In this document: positions 34,983-47,500 of the stretch, piece after piece
Layout of the letters: the number at the start of each line of letters is the position of its first letter
Numbering within the stretch: the stretch's first letter is position 1
Assembly (NCBI GenBank): GCA_022605405.1
Contig: JABYQQ010000021.1
Location: 1-64,000 of the forward strand
Origin: Earliella scabrosa
Taxonomy: Eukaryota; Basidiomycota; Agaricomycetes; Polyporales; Polyporaceae
Direction: 5' to 3'
Length of the DNA stretch: 64,000 nucleotides
Notes under the pieces: generated by a model
What the model was told of the DNA's origin: nothing
What the model saw: only the letters and a program-made list of their open reading frames with translations
The model's database searches: none
Position numbers and translations under genes: made by a program

Positions 34983-35278
34983 CGCTGAGGCTGCGCGTAC
35001 GGCGCAGGGCGCCGCAAGCCAGCTCTAAGGGAGGTTACCGCCCCACCGCGCCGTGTCCCGGAGACCAGACAAAGGGCCTTGCAAAGGTTGTTTGCTATGA
35101 AACCAAAGATGGCTTTCTTTTCCGGGTAATATAAGAGGCTCCCAAAAGCAAGAGGTGTCTTCCGAGAGGTCCAGTCGCAGGAAGCTGGGTTGCACAGCTG
35201 CGCGAGCTCGGGAGGCTCCGAAAGAGTCCATAGACCATCCGACAACTGATGTTTAGCATATTCCTAGCTATAGTATAT
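34983..35278. other. Spacer, possible extra 5' exons
   Basis: Between the TET/JBP stop and the start region of the 652-aa gene. A minus-strand frame continues here to 35245 without a recognised motif; it may be promoter or an unresolved exon. Confidence 0.35.
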
Positions 35279-36585
35279 CTACACACCAATCCCGGCTAGC
35301 GTAGACCACTCCGGGGCAACGATTCCATAGAAACTAAGAACTTGGTCCTTCATGAGCCAAGCATGACAGATCCGATCAGGAGTGACCATGGGAACTCCGT
35401 GAGATACAATGCGCGAGCAAACCATGATTACGGTGCCCGAGTCGTATGGAACGCTAACGCCAAGGCTTCTGAAACAGAATATTCCCGCCTCCCCGTAGTC
35501 TCCGACGCTGACCAGCAAGTCGAACCAGCCTGGCAGGCCATTGACATCGCGATGGAAGACCGTCCCCCGGTTGACTATAACGTGAACAGCATGATAGACC
35601 GAGGGCCATTCATCGACAATAGCTCGACCAATGGCGCTCTCCCGATAGAGATGCTGCATCAGCTGCCGGCCGGCCTGGTATAACTCTGGATGAGTGACGG
35701 CCAAGATTCCATCCAGCAGCGCCCCGGTTTCCTGGAGCGCAGCCATCCACTCAGCCGCCTCCGGTGTTCTGGTTTCCGAAAGAATAATGGGACTGAACTT
35801 CGGAGGCTGGCAGCATAGTTAGACCGGTCTGCGGCGAAGCATATGCAACCATCCGATGCTCACCGGATGACCCTGCGCAAACCAGGCCGGACCTAGGAAG
35901 ACCTGTCCGGACTTCAGTGTATTGCCCTCCGTAAAGAATGTCCCGGCAGATCGCCATTGTCGAACAGCCGGACTCTCGCTGTCAGCCGCGTTATATTTTA
36001 ACCGGCTTTCGAGCATGGCCGTCGCACGTCGGATGTTCTCCTGGAGGGTCCGGCGCGTTTATCTTTCCATTCATGCCTAGATTTAGACTGCTACTTACCT
36101 GGTGTCGCTTCGTAAGAGCGGACAGCAGCGACCAGCCAAGCACCCGACCTTTGTTGTCGACAAAGACGCAGGACCGGTCGATGACGGGTAAGGGAGTAGG
36201 TCGGTCGATCACATCTTCCGGAGGAATGAGTGGGGGGAATCGCCGCAAGAGATTGTCTTCGTAGGCTGCAGTTCCGACGGTCGTCCTATGAAGGTGCGAC
36301 GAGTATTCCGCCGCGTCCCATGCCATTACATCTATAACGTCCATTCAGAATGAGGCCTACGTCCGAATGGCATCTAAACTCACATTGGTTTTTTGCCGCC
36401 TCTGCGAGGAGTTGAGCTATGTCTAGGCATTCCTCAGCTAGTAGTTCGGACACATGCTCCGGGGCCTGAGGGCGCGAAGCAAGAGCTCGGTCTTGATCAA
36501 GGCATTGCTTGTATAATGCCACGATGAAGGATGCGGTCTCCGCCCGGCGTTCAGCTTGGAGAGATAGAAATGGCGGGTCAGTCAT
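35279..36585 (-). CDS. TET/JBP-family 2-oxoglutarate/Fe(II) dioxygenase
   Basis: Minus-strand exons 36384-36585, 36099-36331, 35864-36040 and 35279-35806 give 379 aa. The C-terminal half carries the double-stranded beta-helix signature: HRDVNGLPGWFDLL with iron ligands His 289 and Asp 291, a second histidine at about 340 in VSHGV, and an arginine near 349 (DRICHAW) placed to bind 2-oxoglutarate. Between them, SGTVIMVCS fits the core strand. This matches the fungal TET/JBP proteins that oxidise 5-methylcytosine in DNA. Published work links such genes with KDZ transposons in basidiomycetes, as here. All metal ligands are present and all junctions are in phase, so the enzyme is probably active. 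The role may be to change methylation of the element or its targets; that part is inference. The start is the first ATG of the exon that joins in phase. Confidence 0.8.
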
Positions 36586-36779
36586 GGTCGTGACGTGGTA
36601 ATGTATGAGACAAAGTCCTGGCAAGATCGCGAAGGTCAATGTCGGCACTTGCCACGGCAATCACTGGCATCGCAGTTCGGCCGATCTCTCCGCTCCCTCC
36701 GCATCGCCCGGCACAAGTGACTTCAACTATCAGCAAGCACGTTCGAATTCGACTGACAATATCTACGTGTGTTCGTGAG

Positions 36780-39719
36780 CTACAACCGTTCCCCAGCACC
36801 CCAAGACCAAGTCGGCGTCGGAAACAACGGCGCCCGAGCTACCGATGACTCAGCAAGGCGACGAAGAGCATCTGTACTAAGTCCAACCCCGTCCAGATAT
36901 TCCTGGATCCCGCAACCAGACGCACACAACCTTTGCCCGGACTCCAACGCCTCCACGCGGCCCCGAAGATCCTCGACCATGGCTTGAAGATTAACCTGGA
37001 TATTGCCCGAGGACTCGACGGTATCCCGGCGCTTCGGAGAGACAACGCCGCTGACAGAGTTGGCGCGCTGATGGAGCCCAGCCACCTCCAAAAGAAGAGC
37101 ATCTGCCGCGACGCCGTCATCAGACAAACCTTGCTCAACGGAAGGTCCTCTGTCGACCGTGAGCAATGGTCGGGTAAGGGCGCGAAGCAAGGCGTCGCGG
37201 GCTTCACCTGTCATCTTCGATTCGGCCAAGGCGTACGCAATCTCCGCCAGCGGTCGGCGAAGATCGTCGCAGATTTGCCGATATGTGTTTCGGAGCAGGG
37301 GGTAGACCGCGGAGGAGACATCAACGGGGACCTCGTCGAGACGATCGAGGAGGGTCTGCTGATTCCTGCTGACAGTGTCAAGCTCGTCGCACAAAGGTCG
37401 TAGCGCCTCTTGTGAAGCGTCAAATCCTCTCTGCACATCCCCGTACAGCTCCCGCAGCCCGTGGAGGACGTTGAGCATCTCGTACAGGGCGCGCTCGTTC
37501 ATGGGAATGGGCGGGATATGCTCAAAAGCGGCGGAGATCAGACTGAGGGACGCAGCAACTTGAGAAAGGATCTGAGCGCATCGACGTTGGTCGATGGAAA
37601 GTTGGATTTGACGATCTGTTAGAGCTGCGATAGCCTCCGGCATTGAATCGGCCTCGGCGACGGCAGTTTGAGCAGCGCGGGACTGGGCTAAGCTCTCGCG
37701 CTCGAAAGCTGAAGCGTCGGCGATGGCCCGAGTCAGAGCCGGTCGTAGGTCACGAATGCCGGAGAAGATTCGCTCGACCTCCTCCACCACGCGCGTGGTT
37801 GCTGGCCCGGGAGCGAATAGCGCCGCTGGGGGTGTCGGAGGGCGTTCAGTCACGCCCAGAGGCAGTGCAAGCGCGGTCGGGCTCGGGAGGTGCACCGCGG
37901 GGCTCCATGTGGCCAGGAAGTCTTCCCCGTGGTTCTGGTGCGCTGCGGGCGACTCGGTGTGGGCCCTCTGGGGTTCAGCGGGAGCGGGCGACTCGGCGTC
38001 GGCCCTCTGGGGTTCAGCGGGAGCGGGCGACTCGGCGTCGGCCCTCTGGGGTTCAGCGGGAGCGAGCGGGGGAGTCTGAGCTTGGTGCTCTACACGCACG
38101 AGGGTTGGGAGATGGCGCCACGAGCCTTCGTCGCACGACCAAATGAGACACAGTACATAATACAGCTGCCATTTGGGACTCACCGTGCACTGGCGGAGGA
38201 AGCGTGAGCGCCGCGCCTTTTCTTTGCTGGGAGGTCTGTTCCTTCGGAGCAGAGATGGATTGAGACTGCAGTCGGCTGGAGCTGGCGCTGGACGCTCGTG
38301 TTTGAACGCGAGTTGCACCCGCAGGCAAAGGAACCGCCGTGGAAGTGGAACTCCAGCCTTCCGTGGAGACGGACGTGTTTGTCTGCCTATTAGCAGGGGT
38401 CGGACTCAACCGAGATGTGTCGGATAGCGCAGGACGGTCAGCGCCTAGCTGCGCCGACTGGGCGCGGGTCCGGATTGACGTGGAACCCGGCTCAACGCGC
38501 CGGGGCGCGAGCTTCGAAGGGACAGCAGCGTTGGCAGGGCGTCCTGACGCCGAACGACTGCGAGCTCGAGGGTGTACGACAGGTGGCTCAGAAAACCGAG
38601 CACGCTTGCGACTGGTTTGTTGTCTCCCCGACACGAGCGCCTCCCACCAAGCGGGAATCGCAGAAGCCTCGGACGCGTACTGAAGGGGCACGAGGAGAGG
38701 GTGATCGGGCCCTGCACGATCCTTTGAAAGGGCCCAGAGCCGCCAGACAAGGAAGCAGCGGCGAGACTTCGGGTTGATTTGCATGAAGCTGCACTTCACC
38801 TTTGTCTGTTTGCAGCGCTTACAAACAGTTCCAGCAAACGTATCTATCTCACAGGAGTCGCCGAGCTTTCTGCAGCTGTCGCAGCCCTCCCCAGGTTCCT
38901 AGGTGTCACGATCAGTGAGAGACGGCGGCACTGCAGACGCAGTTTTACTTACGAACATCAACACGTCCGGGACATCCCGCTCCTGCAAATCCTCCTCCAG
39001 ACCGTCGCCAGCTGCGCGCTCACCGACTCCTGCTTCTTCGTCGGGCGACATCTCGGACGCCTTGCGCTTCCCTTTCCGAGCATTGTTCTGGAGAGTAACC
39101 CCTCTAGCATCTTTGGCCGACGGCAACGCATCTGCGACACCTGCTGCTGACGGAGAGGGACGAGGGGAGTCTCGAGGGGTAGAAGCCGCGGAAATGAAAG
39201 TGTTGGTCTCGGTCGCTTGATTTTTGATGGTGGTTTCTTCGTGAGCTGCAGGGCACTGAGAGACGCTGCCATAAGTGATGAGATGAGGGACGCACCTGCA
39301 GACTCCCACCAGACTTTGCGCAACAGCTCCTTACCCTTGAGCAGCACAGGACCATCCTCCGAGGGCGTGTATCGAAGCCACCGAGATGTATTGCGGTTGA
39401 AGGCGGGATGCGTGGCGCTGGAGGCTTCAAGGATAGCCTCCGCGTCGACGAAGGCAGACTGGCCGCGGCAGAAGTTGTTGTATTCCCAGACGCACCCAAT
39501 GGTAAAGGCAGGAAGGCTCTTGAATCGCGCCTCGCTGAGAACCTGTCCAAGCTCCTTGCATGTCTTCGTGAATTGGACATCCCAACCTGCACGAGCGAGT
39601 GAGGCCGGCGGCGGGCGGGCCTTCCAAGCATGATAGAGCTGGCTGGTGAGCTCGGATGCGAGCTCAAGTTGTTCCGAAGTAGGTTCCGAGCGACGAGAAC
39701 GTTTAGGAAGTTTAGACAT
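36780..39719 (-). CDS. Zn2Cys6-cluster coiled-coil protein of the KDZ module
   Basis: Minus-strand exons 39296-39719, 38953-39215, 38184-38898 and 36780-38089 give 903 aa. The N-terminal domain (residues about 16-140; SEQLELASELTSQLYHAWKA ... FTIGCVWEYNNFC) is of unknown type. An internal C-x2-C-x6-C-x9-C-x2-C-x6-C cluster at residues 235-265 fits a fungal GAL4-type binuclear zinc cluster, unusual in being far from the N-terminus. A Ser/Pro/Arg-rich linker holds three copies of an 18-residue unit (ESPAPAEPQRADA) near residue 475. The C-terminal 350 residues are helical and rich in Leu, Ala and Arg, probably coiled coil, ending LFPTPTWSWGAGERL. It could bind DNA of the element. It is divergent from the acidic gene at 39945 with 225 bp between starts. 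Confidence 0.7.
37963..38065 (-). repeat. 42-bp coding repeat in the Zn2Cys6 gene
   Basis: The plus strand shows CGACTCGGCGTCGGCCCTCT followed by GGGGTTCAGCGGGAGCGGG in two and a half near-identical tandem copies of about 39-42 bp, coding for ESPAPAEPQRADA-type units on the minus strand. Confidence 0.75.
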
Positions 39720-39944
39720 GGCCGCACAAATGGGACGGTATGTGTTGGGAGAGAGAGAGAAGGACGGTGGGAAGAGGGTCGTTTACCCGAGCACGCGAGG
39801 TCCACACGGGCGCCAATTGCCTCTCTGTCGCTTACTCCCAAGTCCGCGCGCAGAAAAGCCGAAGGGCAGTAAACAGATTTCGGCAAGTATTGACTCGACT
39901 ACGAATGATATGTTCTGAGCTCAACGGGCATTGTCTTACAGGCC
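39720..39944. promoter_or_regulatory. Bidirectional promoter of the module
   Basis: 225 bp separate the start codons of the Zn2Cys6 gene (minus) and the acidic gene (plus). Shared control of both genes is inferred from the divergent layout; no factor site was recognised. Confidence 0.4.
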
Positions 39945-41158
39945 ATGTCGGGCAAGCCCAAGAAACGCAGCAGAGCGAGGCTACCTTCCGAAGAACCAGG
40001 TCAGCCCTGCGCAATGTCTGTTGAGGTGTTTCACTGAGCTCCAGTTCAGAGCTTTCACCTCCTCCACCTGCTCGGCGGGTTCGAACTCAGTCTAACCCCC
40101 TATCACTCGGGGGCTTAGTCGGCGGACGAGGTCTGTGCGCGTCTTCAAGCCGCAACCTCGGCGCCGCGCCCGCTCAACCAGCCCGCACATCCAGCCCATC
40201 GGCGAACTCTCCCTTGGGCCACGGCATTGCAATAGACGGGCCCCCCATTTCCCCAGGCGCGCCTGTTGGGGAGAGCGAAAGTTCTGAGCGCGGTTCCGAG
40301 TCTCCGATCTTGGGGCCGGTCGGGGAGGACTCGACCACCGATGAGGAGACGGAGAACGCGGGGGGCGGCGAGGACCATCGACCAACAGCCCACGACTTTC
40401 CCCCGGTAGCGCAGTCCGTGAGCATTGCCGACAGCGCCGTCGAAGGCCGCCCCATTTCCCCCGGCATCCCCGTGGGCGAGTACGCCACTGATAGCTCCTC
40501 GGACTCCCTCGGTGTCGGGCCTGTTGGTGAGAGCGACAGCTCCGATTTTGCGGAAGAGGTCCGGCGGGGCGCTGGGGAGTCTGGCGTTGGGCTTCCGGTT
40601 CCCGACGCGACCGTCCCGCCACTCCTCGAACCCTTCTCCCCAACCGCCGCGCCTGTCGGCGAGGCGTCGGACTCAGGCGTCGGTAGCTCATTGCCCGCGG
40701 TAGCACCGCCTGGCGACCACAACATATCTTCCGCGGCCGATGCTGCAGGTCCGGAGGTCATTCGTCTCCTTCCCCGAAGTCTTCTTGCGGCGCAGGTGCG
40801 CTTCGCTCGGCTTCATACCGGCGGCTCTCCTACGCCGATTCCAAACCCATCGTTTTCCGGTAGCGACGGCAACGGCGATGCAGACGCCGCCGGTGTTGAC
40901 CTGTTCAGCATCCGAACTACCGAGGAGAGGGAGTTGGAGCAATGCAGGGAAGCGCTTGCCTGGCTGGAGGAGGAACAGAACTCCATTTCGAACGCCGCCC
41001 AGTTTCTGACAGAGAGCCCGGAGCCTCGCATTTCTGGTCGCTCCGAGTATTGGGAGGCCTACAACCGCATGCTTGCAGCTGCAGGCTTCCGCCGTCGGCA
41101 TCTGTGGAACGAGTTGACTGAGACCACGGACTGCGATCTCCCTTCTTCTAGCAAGTAG
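39945..41158 (+). CDS. Acidic disordered protein of the KDZ module
   Basis: Exons 39945-39999 and 40050-41158 join in phase (50-nt GTCAGC...TTCAG intron) for 387 aa. The N-terminus is basic (MSGKPKKRSRARLP). Residues about 75-220 are a low-complexity acidic region with repeated PISPG-x-PVGE and GPVGE-S/D elements followed by Asp/Ser/Glu runs. The final 80 residues are helical and charged (TEERELEQCREALAWLEEEQ ... WEAYNRMLAAAGFRRRHLW). No family is recognised. Position between the Zn2Cys6 gene and the giant gene, with compact spacing, points to a module function, perhaps as a chromatin-binding or scaffold factor; that is inference. The frame is intact. Confidence 0.6.
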
Positions 41159-41584
41159 TTCAGATGTAACAAGCATTTTGCATCGACGTTGAGAGCGGCC
41201 GTTCTAGGTCATATTAATCCGAGGAGGGCTTCGGTGGCGCATATGTGCAGGCGAGTCGGATTTCAATTTCTCTCCATTGGTTAATCTACTTCCTACGTTC
41301 TCTGCAGAGGACGTCCGAGCGGATGTCCTAGTCCCCTTTGAGCTTGGAGCCTACCGAGTCTGCTGCTCCCCGTTCACCGGAAACCCAAACACTGCCAGCT
41401 AACGCGAGTCTTCTTCATGAGCATTGAGCTGCGAGCTGTCAAGGAGTCGGTCCAGAATTCCACGTCCGCAAACGTCTCGTCTCATCAGTCCATCAGCGTT
41501 TGCCCGCTCTCTTTCTCCATCCACCAGCTTCTCCATCTCTCCATCGTTCACTTCAATCTCTCATCGAGCTAGCAAGCCTCGTCC

Positions 41585-44500
41585 ATGTCCATTGTGAGTC
41601 CAATTCTCTCGGATAACTTTCCTTCCTCTCATACTTCTCAAGCCACCCCGTTTAACGCGTCAACACGCGTCGAAACTCGCCTCTCAAAACGCGTCGAACG
41701 ACGCCGAGCAAAACGCGTCGAACGACGCCGAGCAAAACACGTTCAACGACGCCGAGCAAAACGCGCCGAACGACGCCGAGCAAAACGCGTCGAACGACGC
41801 AGAGCCCGGCGCATCGCCGTTGCAGTCCTCCGTAAAAGACAGAATTACTCTACCTCCTCCGGTTACTGCACGTCCCGGTGCTCGCCGCTCCGCCCGCAAA
41901 GTCACCACCACTCCCAACGCTGCAGACTTCATGAAAGACACCGCAACCAAGAGGCAATTGCAGGGTACGTCTGTCTAGCTCTTAGCGACGCTTCTCGGCT
42001 TACCCATCTGTTTTTAGTCGAAGCTGAGCAGGCGGTGGGTCAGACGATCCCCTCGCTCAATGCAGAGCCTGCGTCCTCGGCCACAGCGCGTCCCCGTCGC
42101 GTTCGCAAAAAGGCAGCGGATGGTATGTCGCCCTTCTGAAATTCTTCTCACTGCTTGGCTCTGAAGATGCCCCATCCAGATTCTGAAAACTCATCCTCTA
42201 CCGCTACATCTGCTGCCGCTGCCGACAGGCCCCCGTTCTCGACTGACGTCACCGGTGCGACCGGCAGGAGTGACAAGGGTAAGCTGTAGTCTTCGCCTCG
42301 GCACGCCCATCCCCGCTAACTCCGTCACTAGGTGACGGCTCATCGACGGTCGGCGTAGAGAGTTCTGCGAGCGGACAGCCGGAGGACCGTGCTCTTCCGA
42401 GCCGCCCCCTTGCGCCCAATGTGCTCGGTGAGTTCGCCGACCCTTTCATCAGTGCCCCCTCTGACCGATCCCTGTCCTAGCGTCCGACACCTCGTCAACG
42501 GCATCCTCCGAGCCCGATGAGACTTCCGGAACAGCCCGTCCGACTCGGACACAGCGCCGCATCAGGTCAGGTGAGAGCCGTCCTTTCTATCGAGCTGTCG
42601 GAAAGTGGTTGAACAAAATCCAAGCCCGTGCTACTAGCGTGGCTGCTCAAGGGAGCAAGCCGACGTCCTCCGCAGGTCGAACGCGTGCCGGTCAAAGGCG
42701 TCAGGGCGGTCAGTAAGCATCTTCTGGCTCAGTCTAACCGAGCTCACGTCTGAACGGACAGCTGCTGCCGAAGCATCCCCAGAAATCCCTGCTGCTCTGC
42801 TGCCAGCCAAAACGCCGGGTCGCCGCAAGGGGAAAGCTAGTACGTATCTTTTCTGGAGTCCTTACACCGTTTGCGACTCAGGCTGAACCCCATGCAGAAG
42901 CAACCGACGCTTTGGAAAGCAGGAAGGGCTTGCCTGCGGGGGACCAACAGACTGACCGCGACGATGCGTCCGCTCCCATCCCCGAGATCTGCGCCTCTTC
43001 CACGACTCCGGAGTCGGTGTCCATCGGGATGAGATACGCCCCCAGCTCTGCGCAGCATCCATTCCCCGCCGGCGTCGATACTGGGTCCGCGATCTTCCTC
43101 GGCCACAGCGTGCGCGAACTCGGCCTACCCGCGGGCTCGAGCCAGGCTGTTCTGCCCTCTACAGCTGCGTCGGACATCTCGCCGAACGTCCCGCGGGCTG
43201 TCCCATCTGACGTCCCATCGAACGTCCCGCCGCCCTTCCCGTCCAACGTCCCATCTGACGTCCCATCGAACGTCCCGCCGCCCCTCCCGTCCAACGTCCC
43301 ATCCGACGTCCCATCCGACGTCCCATCCGACGTCCTGTCCGACGTCCCGTTCGACGTTTCACCGACCATCCCGTCCGACGTCCCACCGACCATCCCGTCC
43401 GACGTCCCACCGACCGCCCCGCAGGACGTCCCTTCTGACGTCCCACCGACCGCCCCGCAGGACATCCCTTCTGACGTCCCACCGACCGTCCCGTCATATG
43501 TCCTGCCCAACGTCCCGTCCGACGTTCCGCCGCATGTCCTCCCGCCGGACGTCCAACAGGCCGTGCAGCCTCGCGTCTCCCACGGGGCCCCGCCTGCCGT
43601 CCCGCTACGCAGCCATGCCGGGCCCCATCACGCTCATGCAGCCGTCGCACTAGACCAACATCCCGCTGCGACCGGTGGTTCTCAGCAATTCCAGCGTGTC
43701 GAAAAGCAGACTATCTCCCCGCACCCTGCTCTGCCTGCTGGGCAAGGAGTTCCACCAGACGTCCGGTCTATTGGTACGGACAACAGAACTCGGGGCGTCG
43801 CACCACCCCCTCCGCCGCACGTCGATCCCAACGTCCCCTCAAACATCTCGCTGCATGTCCAGCGCGACATCTCCCTGCATGTCCCACCGCAGGTCCCCCA
43901 AGATGTCCCGTCGGACGTCCCGCCGCAGGTCCAGCCTAATGTCCCTTTGCATGTCCCGTCGGACGTCATGTCGCACACCCAGCACAATGTCCCTCTCGAC
44001 GTCCCGTTAAACGGTCCGCCGCCGCTCCCCTCAAATGTCCCGTCGGATGTCCCACCGCAGGTCCCCCGGGATGTCCCATCACACGTCCCGCCGCAGGTCC
44101 CCCTGGACGCTCCGTCGGATATCCCCGCGCGCAACCACTCCGACGTGCGGGCGCACGTCCTGCCGCACGCACCGCCGGGTATCTTGGCGGGAAATCTGCC
44201 GCAGGTAGAACAGCGCGGGCAGCCCGCTGACCCGCCCTGGCGTCAGACCTCAGAGTCCGATGCATCTAACCCACCTAACAACGCCTGGTCAGCGGAGAAT
44301 CATCAGTGGGGATGGAATGGGGTAAATGTTGGACCCGGGCAGATTCATCCGTGGCACGCCCGTGAGTTCTCTCTACTAACTGGTTCTGACTCTCTAGCTG
44401 ATGGTCCAACGGAAATAGGTCAGCAACAATGGAACTTTCCTGCAGAGCCGTACTATACACGCGATCATGGGGTGCCTGGTGCGCCCTATCGGACCCAGTT

Positions 44501-47500
44501 TCCCGCCGCCGATTTCCCTGCTGTAATGCTTGAGTTTCCGCATGTCCCGCATCACGACGCATCTCATCACTTAGTTCCGGCATGGGGTAGCAATGAACCT
44601 CCTCCAGGTCCATCTCATAGCATGTATACTCAGGCGCGGCATTCCTCCGAATCGCTCCACCCTGCTGAGCAACCGCGCGGCCATGCAACCAGCTTCCCAG
44701 AGACGCACCATGACTCTCGTCCGAACGTCCCGCCTCACGCCCAGCAATATGTCCCGCCGGAGGTCTTTCCTCAGGTTCCCCCGGAAGTGCTTCAGGACGG
44801 TCCAGCAGACGTCATGCCAGACCTCCGACCCAACAAGCCTGCTGCGGTGTCGCAGAACAACCCTTCGGACCTCCAAGGGAACTTCGCGGGCGACATGCAC
44901 CGGCGGGAGATCCCCCACACCGTCCCGCCCAATGCTCCGCGCGACGTGAGCAGCAGGAGCCACGCCGACCTCCGCCCGCTGGCAGACGGCGGCCCTCCGA
45001 ATCCTGGTTTCAACCCCGGTGACGATGTCTTTTCTGCCGCGCCGCTGGACGCCGACATGCGACATGCTGGTCCGTCCTCCGAAGCCCAGCGCGGCGATCA
45101 CTCCTGGAAAGGGAAGGGACGGGTGAGTTGGTTTGCGTTGAACGAGAACTAGAAGGTGTCGAGATCTAACTTACGTTGCAGGCCTGGGATGACGACACTG
45201 CCGCCGCTACCGCCGGAGACGAGGATGCCGATGAAGAGTACGAGGACGAGGACGATGCTTGTTCTGAGGACGGGGACGACTGGGACTTTGACGACTTTGA
45301 CGATGAGACGAGGCCGCTGGGTCGCATCTCGAATGCTAACCATAAGATCATCGACGAGGCGTTCAAGGAGGTCGTCGACATCGCAAAGCGCGTCGCAGCG
45401 GAGACCGGTCTTCATCCTGGACAGATCTTCGACCAGTGGATAACGGCACGCGTCCGCAAGCATCTCCGGAAGAACATGTGGAACTCATACGGTCGCTACT
45501 TCAAGGACCACTGCGAGGCCGAGCTTGCAAGGGTACCCGCAGGTGAGCCATCCTTGCTGAATAGCTGTTCTTGATCATTCGCTGACTCACCTGACAGAGG
45601 TTCGCGCGAGTCAGTTTTCGCACTTGGGCTTCTTGCTTCTGCAGCTACTCAACTGATCACTCAAACAGCGGCGAAGAATGAGACTCGGGTGCGGAAGATG
45701 TGCTACGACGTCTTCAAAATGGCCTACGGAAAGAAGAAGGCGGCGGCAATCCTGGAGAAGTATCGGTCCCTGCAGGAGCTCTCGGGCACTACGAAGACCA
45801 CCGTGGCGCATCGCAAGACCGAGTTCAAGCGGGGTGTTCGTGATCTAACACGTATGGTGGGTGACGAGTCCATGAGGCCGCGAGATGAGCTTCGTGTTCA
45901 CTGACAGTTCATAGATGCGAGCCCTGGCCGCGCTTCATGGGTTTGCCAGCGTGCTCATTATCGCTGGTAACGTGGTCAATTCCGATGCGGGTCTTGCACA
46001 GATCATTACGACGCCCGATGCGGAAGGAGTGAGTTCTCTTCCCTGGCTTAGATGTCTGGCTGACACGCTCACCACGATTCCCTAGTTCTTTGAGGATTGC
46101 TATCGAACCAACGAAGACACCACCATCTCCTTCTTCAAGGCGCATATCTAGTAAGTCTAGTTTAGCTGACCGGGCGGTAATTTTACTGATATCCGAAAAC
46201 TATCCAGCCACAAAGTCGCAATAGCTCTCGGCGACATGCTGTTTGACGATACGAGCGACGCGGTTCGAGAACGCCTGGCTCAATTCACCGGCGATGGACA
46301 GAGTAAGGCCGTCTCCTCCAAACGCCCCGCTAAAGCGTCGCAAGCACCCAAGACGGAAGCCGCTTCGGAGCTTGCAAGTGGATGCAACGACACGGCCGTC
46401 GTCCAGGAATACGTCATTCCCTACGATACTTCGCCTCCGAAGCCGGCTGAGCGGGCGCGATTCCTAGCGAACCATTTCCGAAACCTGTCCAGTGAGTTCA
46501 TGTCATGTGCGCTGCTTTGGATGGCTTCACTCACTGTTACCAGAGCCCTACGGCATGTCCACCGCAGCGCTGTGGAACACCTCCAACTTCCACTTCAAGA
46601 ATATGCCGGGAAACCTTTCGTCCAGTAACGCTCAGTGCACGGGGTTCCCGCATAACGTTCCCTTTCCCGCACCCGGCCGCAAAGGGAAGCGTTCCAAAGG
46701 ACTGCAAGATATAGGGGTCCCGGCGTTGAAGGCATTGGTCAATGCTGTCATGAATCGCGACAACTCGGATCCCCTTCGCATCGTTAGGTACTCGGGCTCG
46801 AAAAGAGGTGGGCCTGCGGCTGACGCGACAGCATGCGGGCTATGCTGACGTATTTCCACAGATCTCACCGACTGCAAGGTCCCAGTCATCATCGGCACTG
46901 TGCCACCGCCGGGGTCATTGCAGCGCGCTGCGAAATGCCAGTTCGCAGATGGCAGGGTCGCATTCTTAGGACCGGACGGTGTTCCCGAGCCCGCAGGACT
47001 CCGTGCAGACGACCCCTCCGTTTCCGACGAGGGTGATGGCGATGGCGACGCCCATGATGTAAACTCTGACGACCATATGGATCTCGACTCTGAGGCCGAT
47101 TCCTCCCCTCCCTCTCCGACGCCTCCTGCAAAACCAGGCCGTGTCTTGCGATCCAATCAATCAAAGGCCCGCGAGCTTGACGACAGCCTCTTCCAACGCG
47201 TCTCAGTCACGATCTCCGACACTCCTGTGAAACAAAAGCCGTCCACAGCGGGAGATCCAGACGCCGAGGTTATCGAGTTGCCGGACAGCTCGGAGCTCCC
47301 CTCCGACGGTTCGGACAGGGAGGCTCCCGCTCCTTCGACCTCCAAGAACGTCGCCCAGAAGCCGAAACCCAGGGCCATGGCTTTGAAGGCGCGCGGTCAG
47401 AAGAGGAAAGCGTCTGAAGTTGACGACTCCGACGACGATCTCCCTGGTACCTCCGCCGGCATTCTTGCCAAGTCGTCCCACCAGCCTCCACCTGTCGACA

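Noticed and set aside
37643..38146. Plus-strand frame opposite the Zn2Cys6 gene
   Set aside because: Shadow of the repeated minus-strand coding region.
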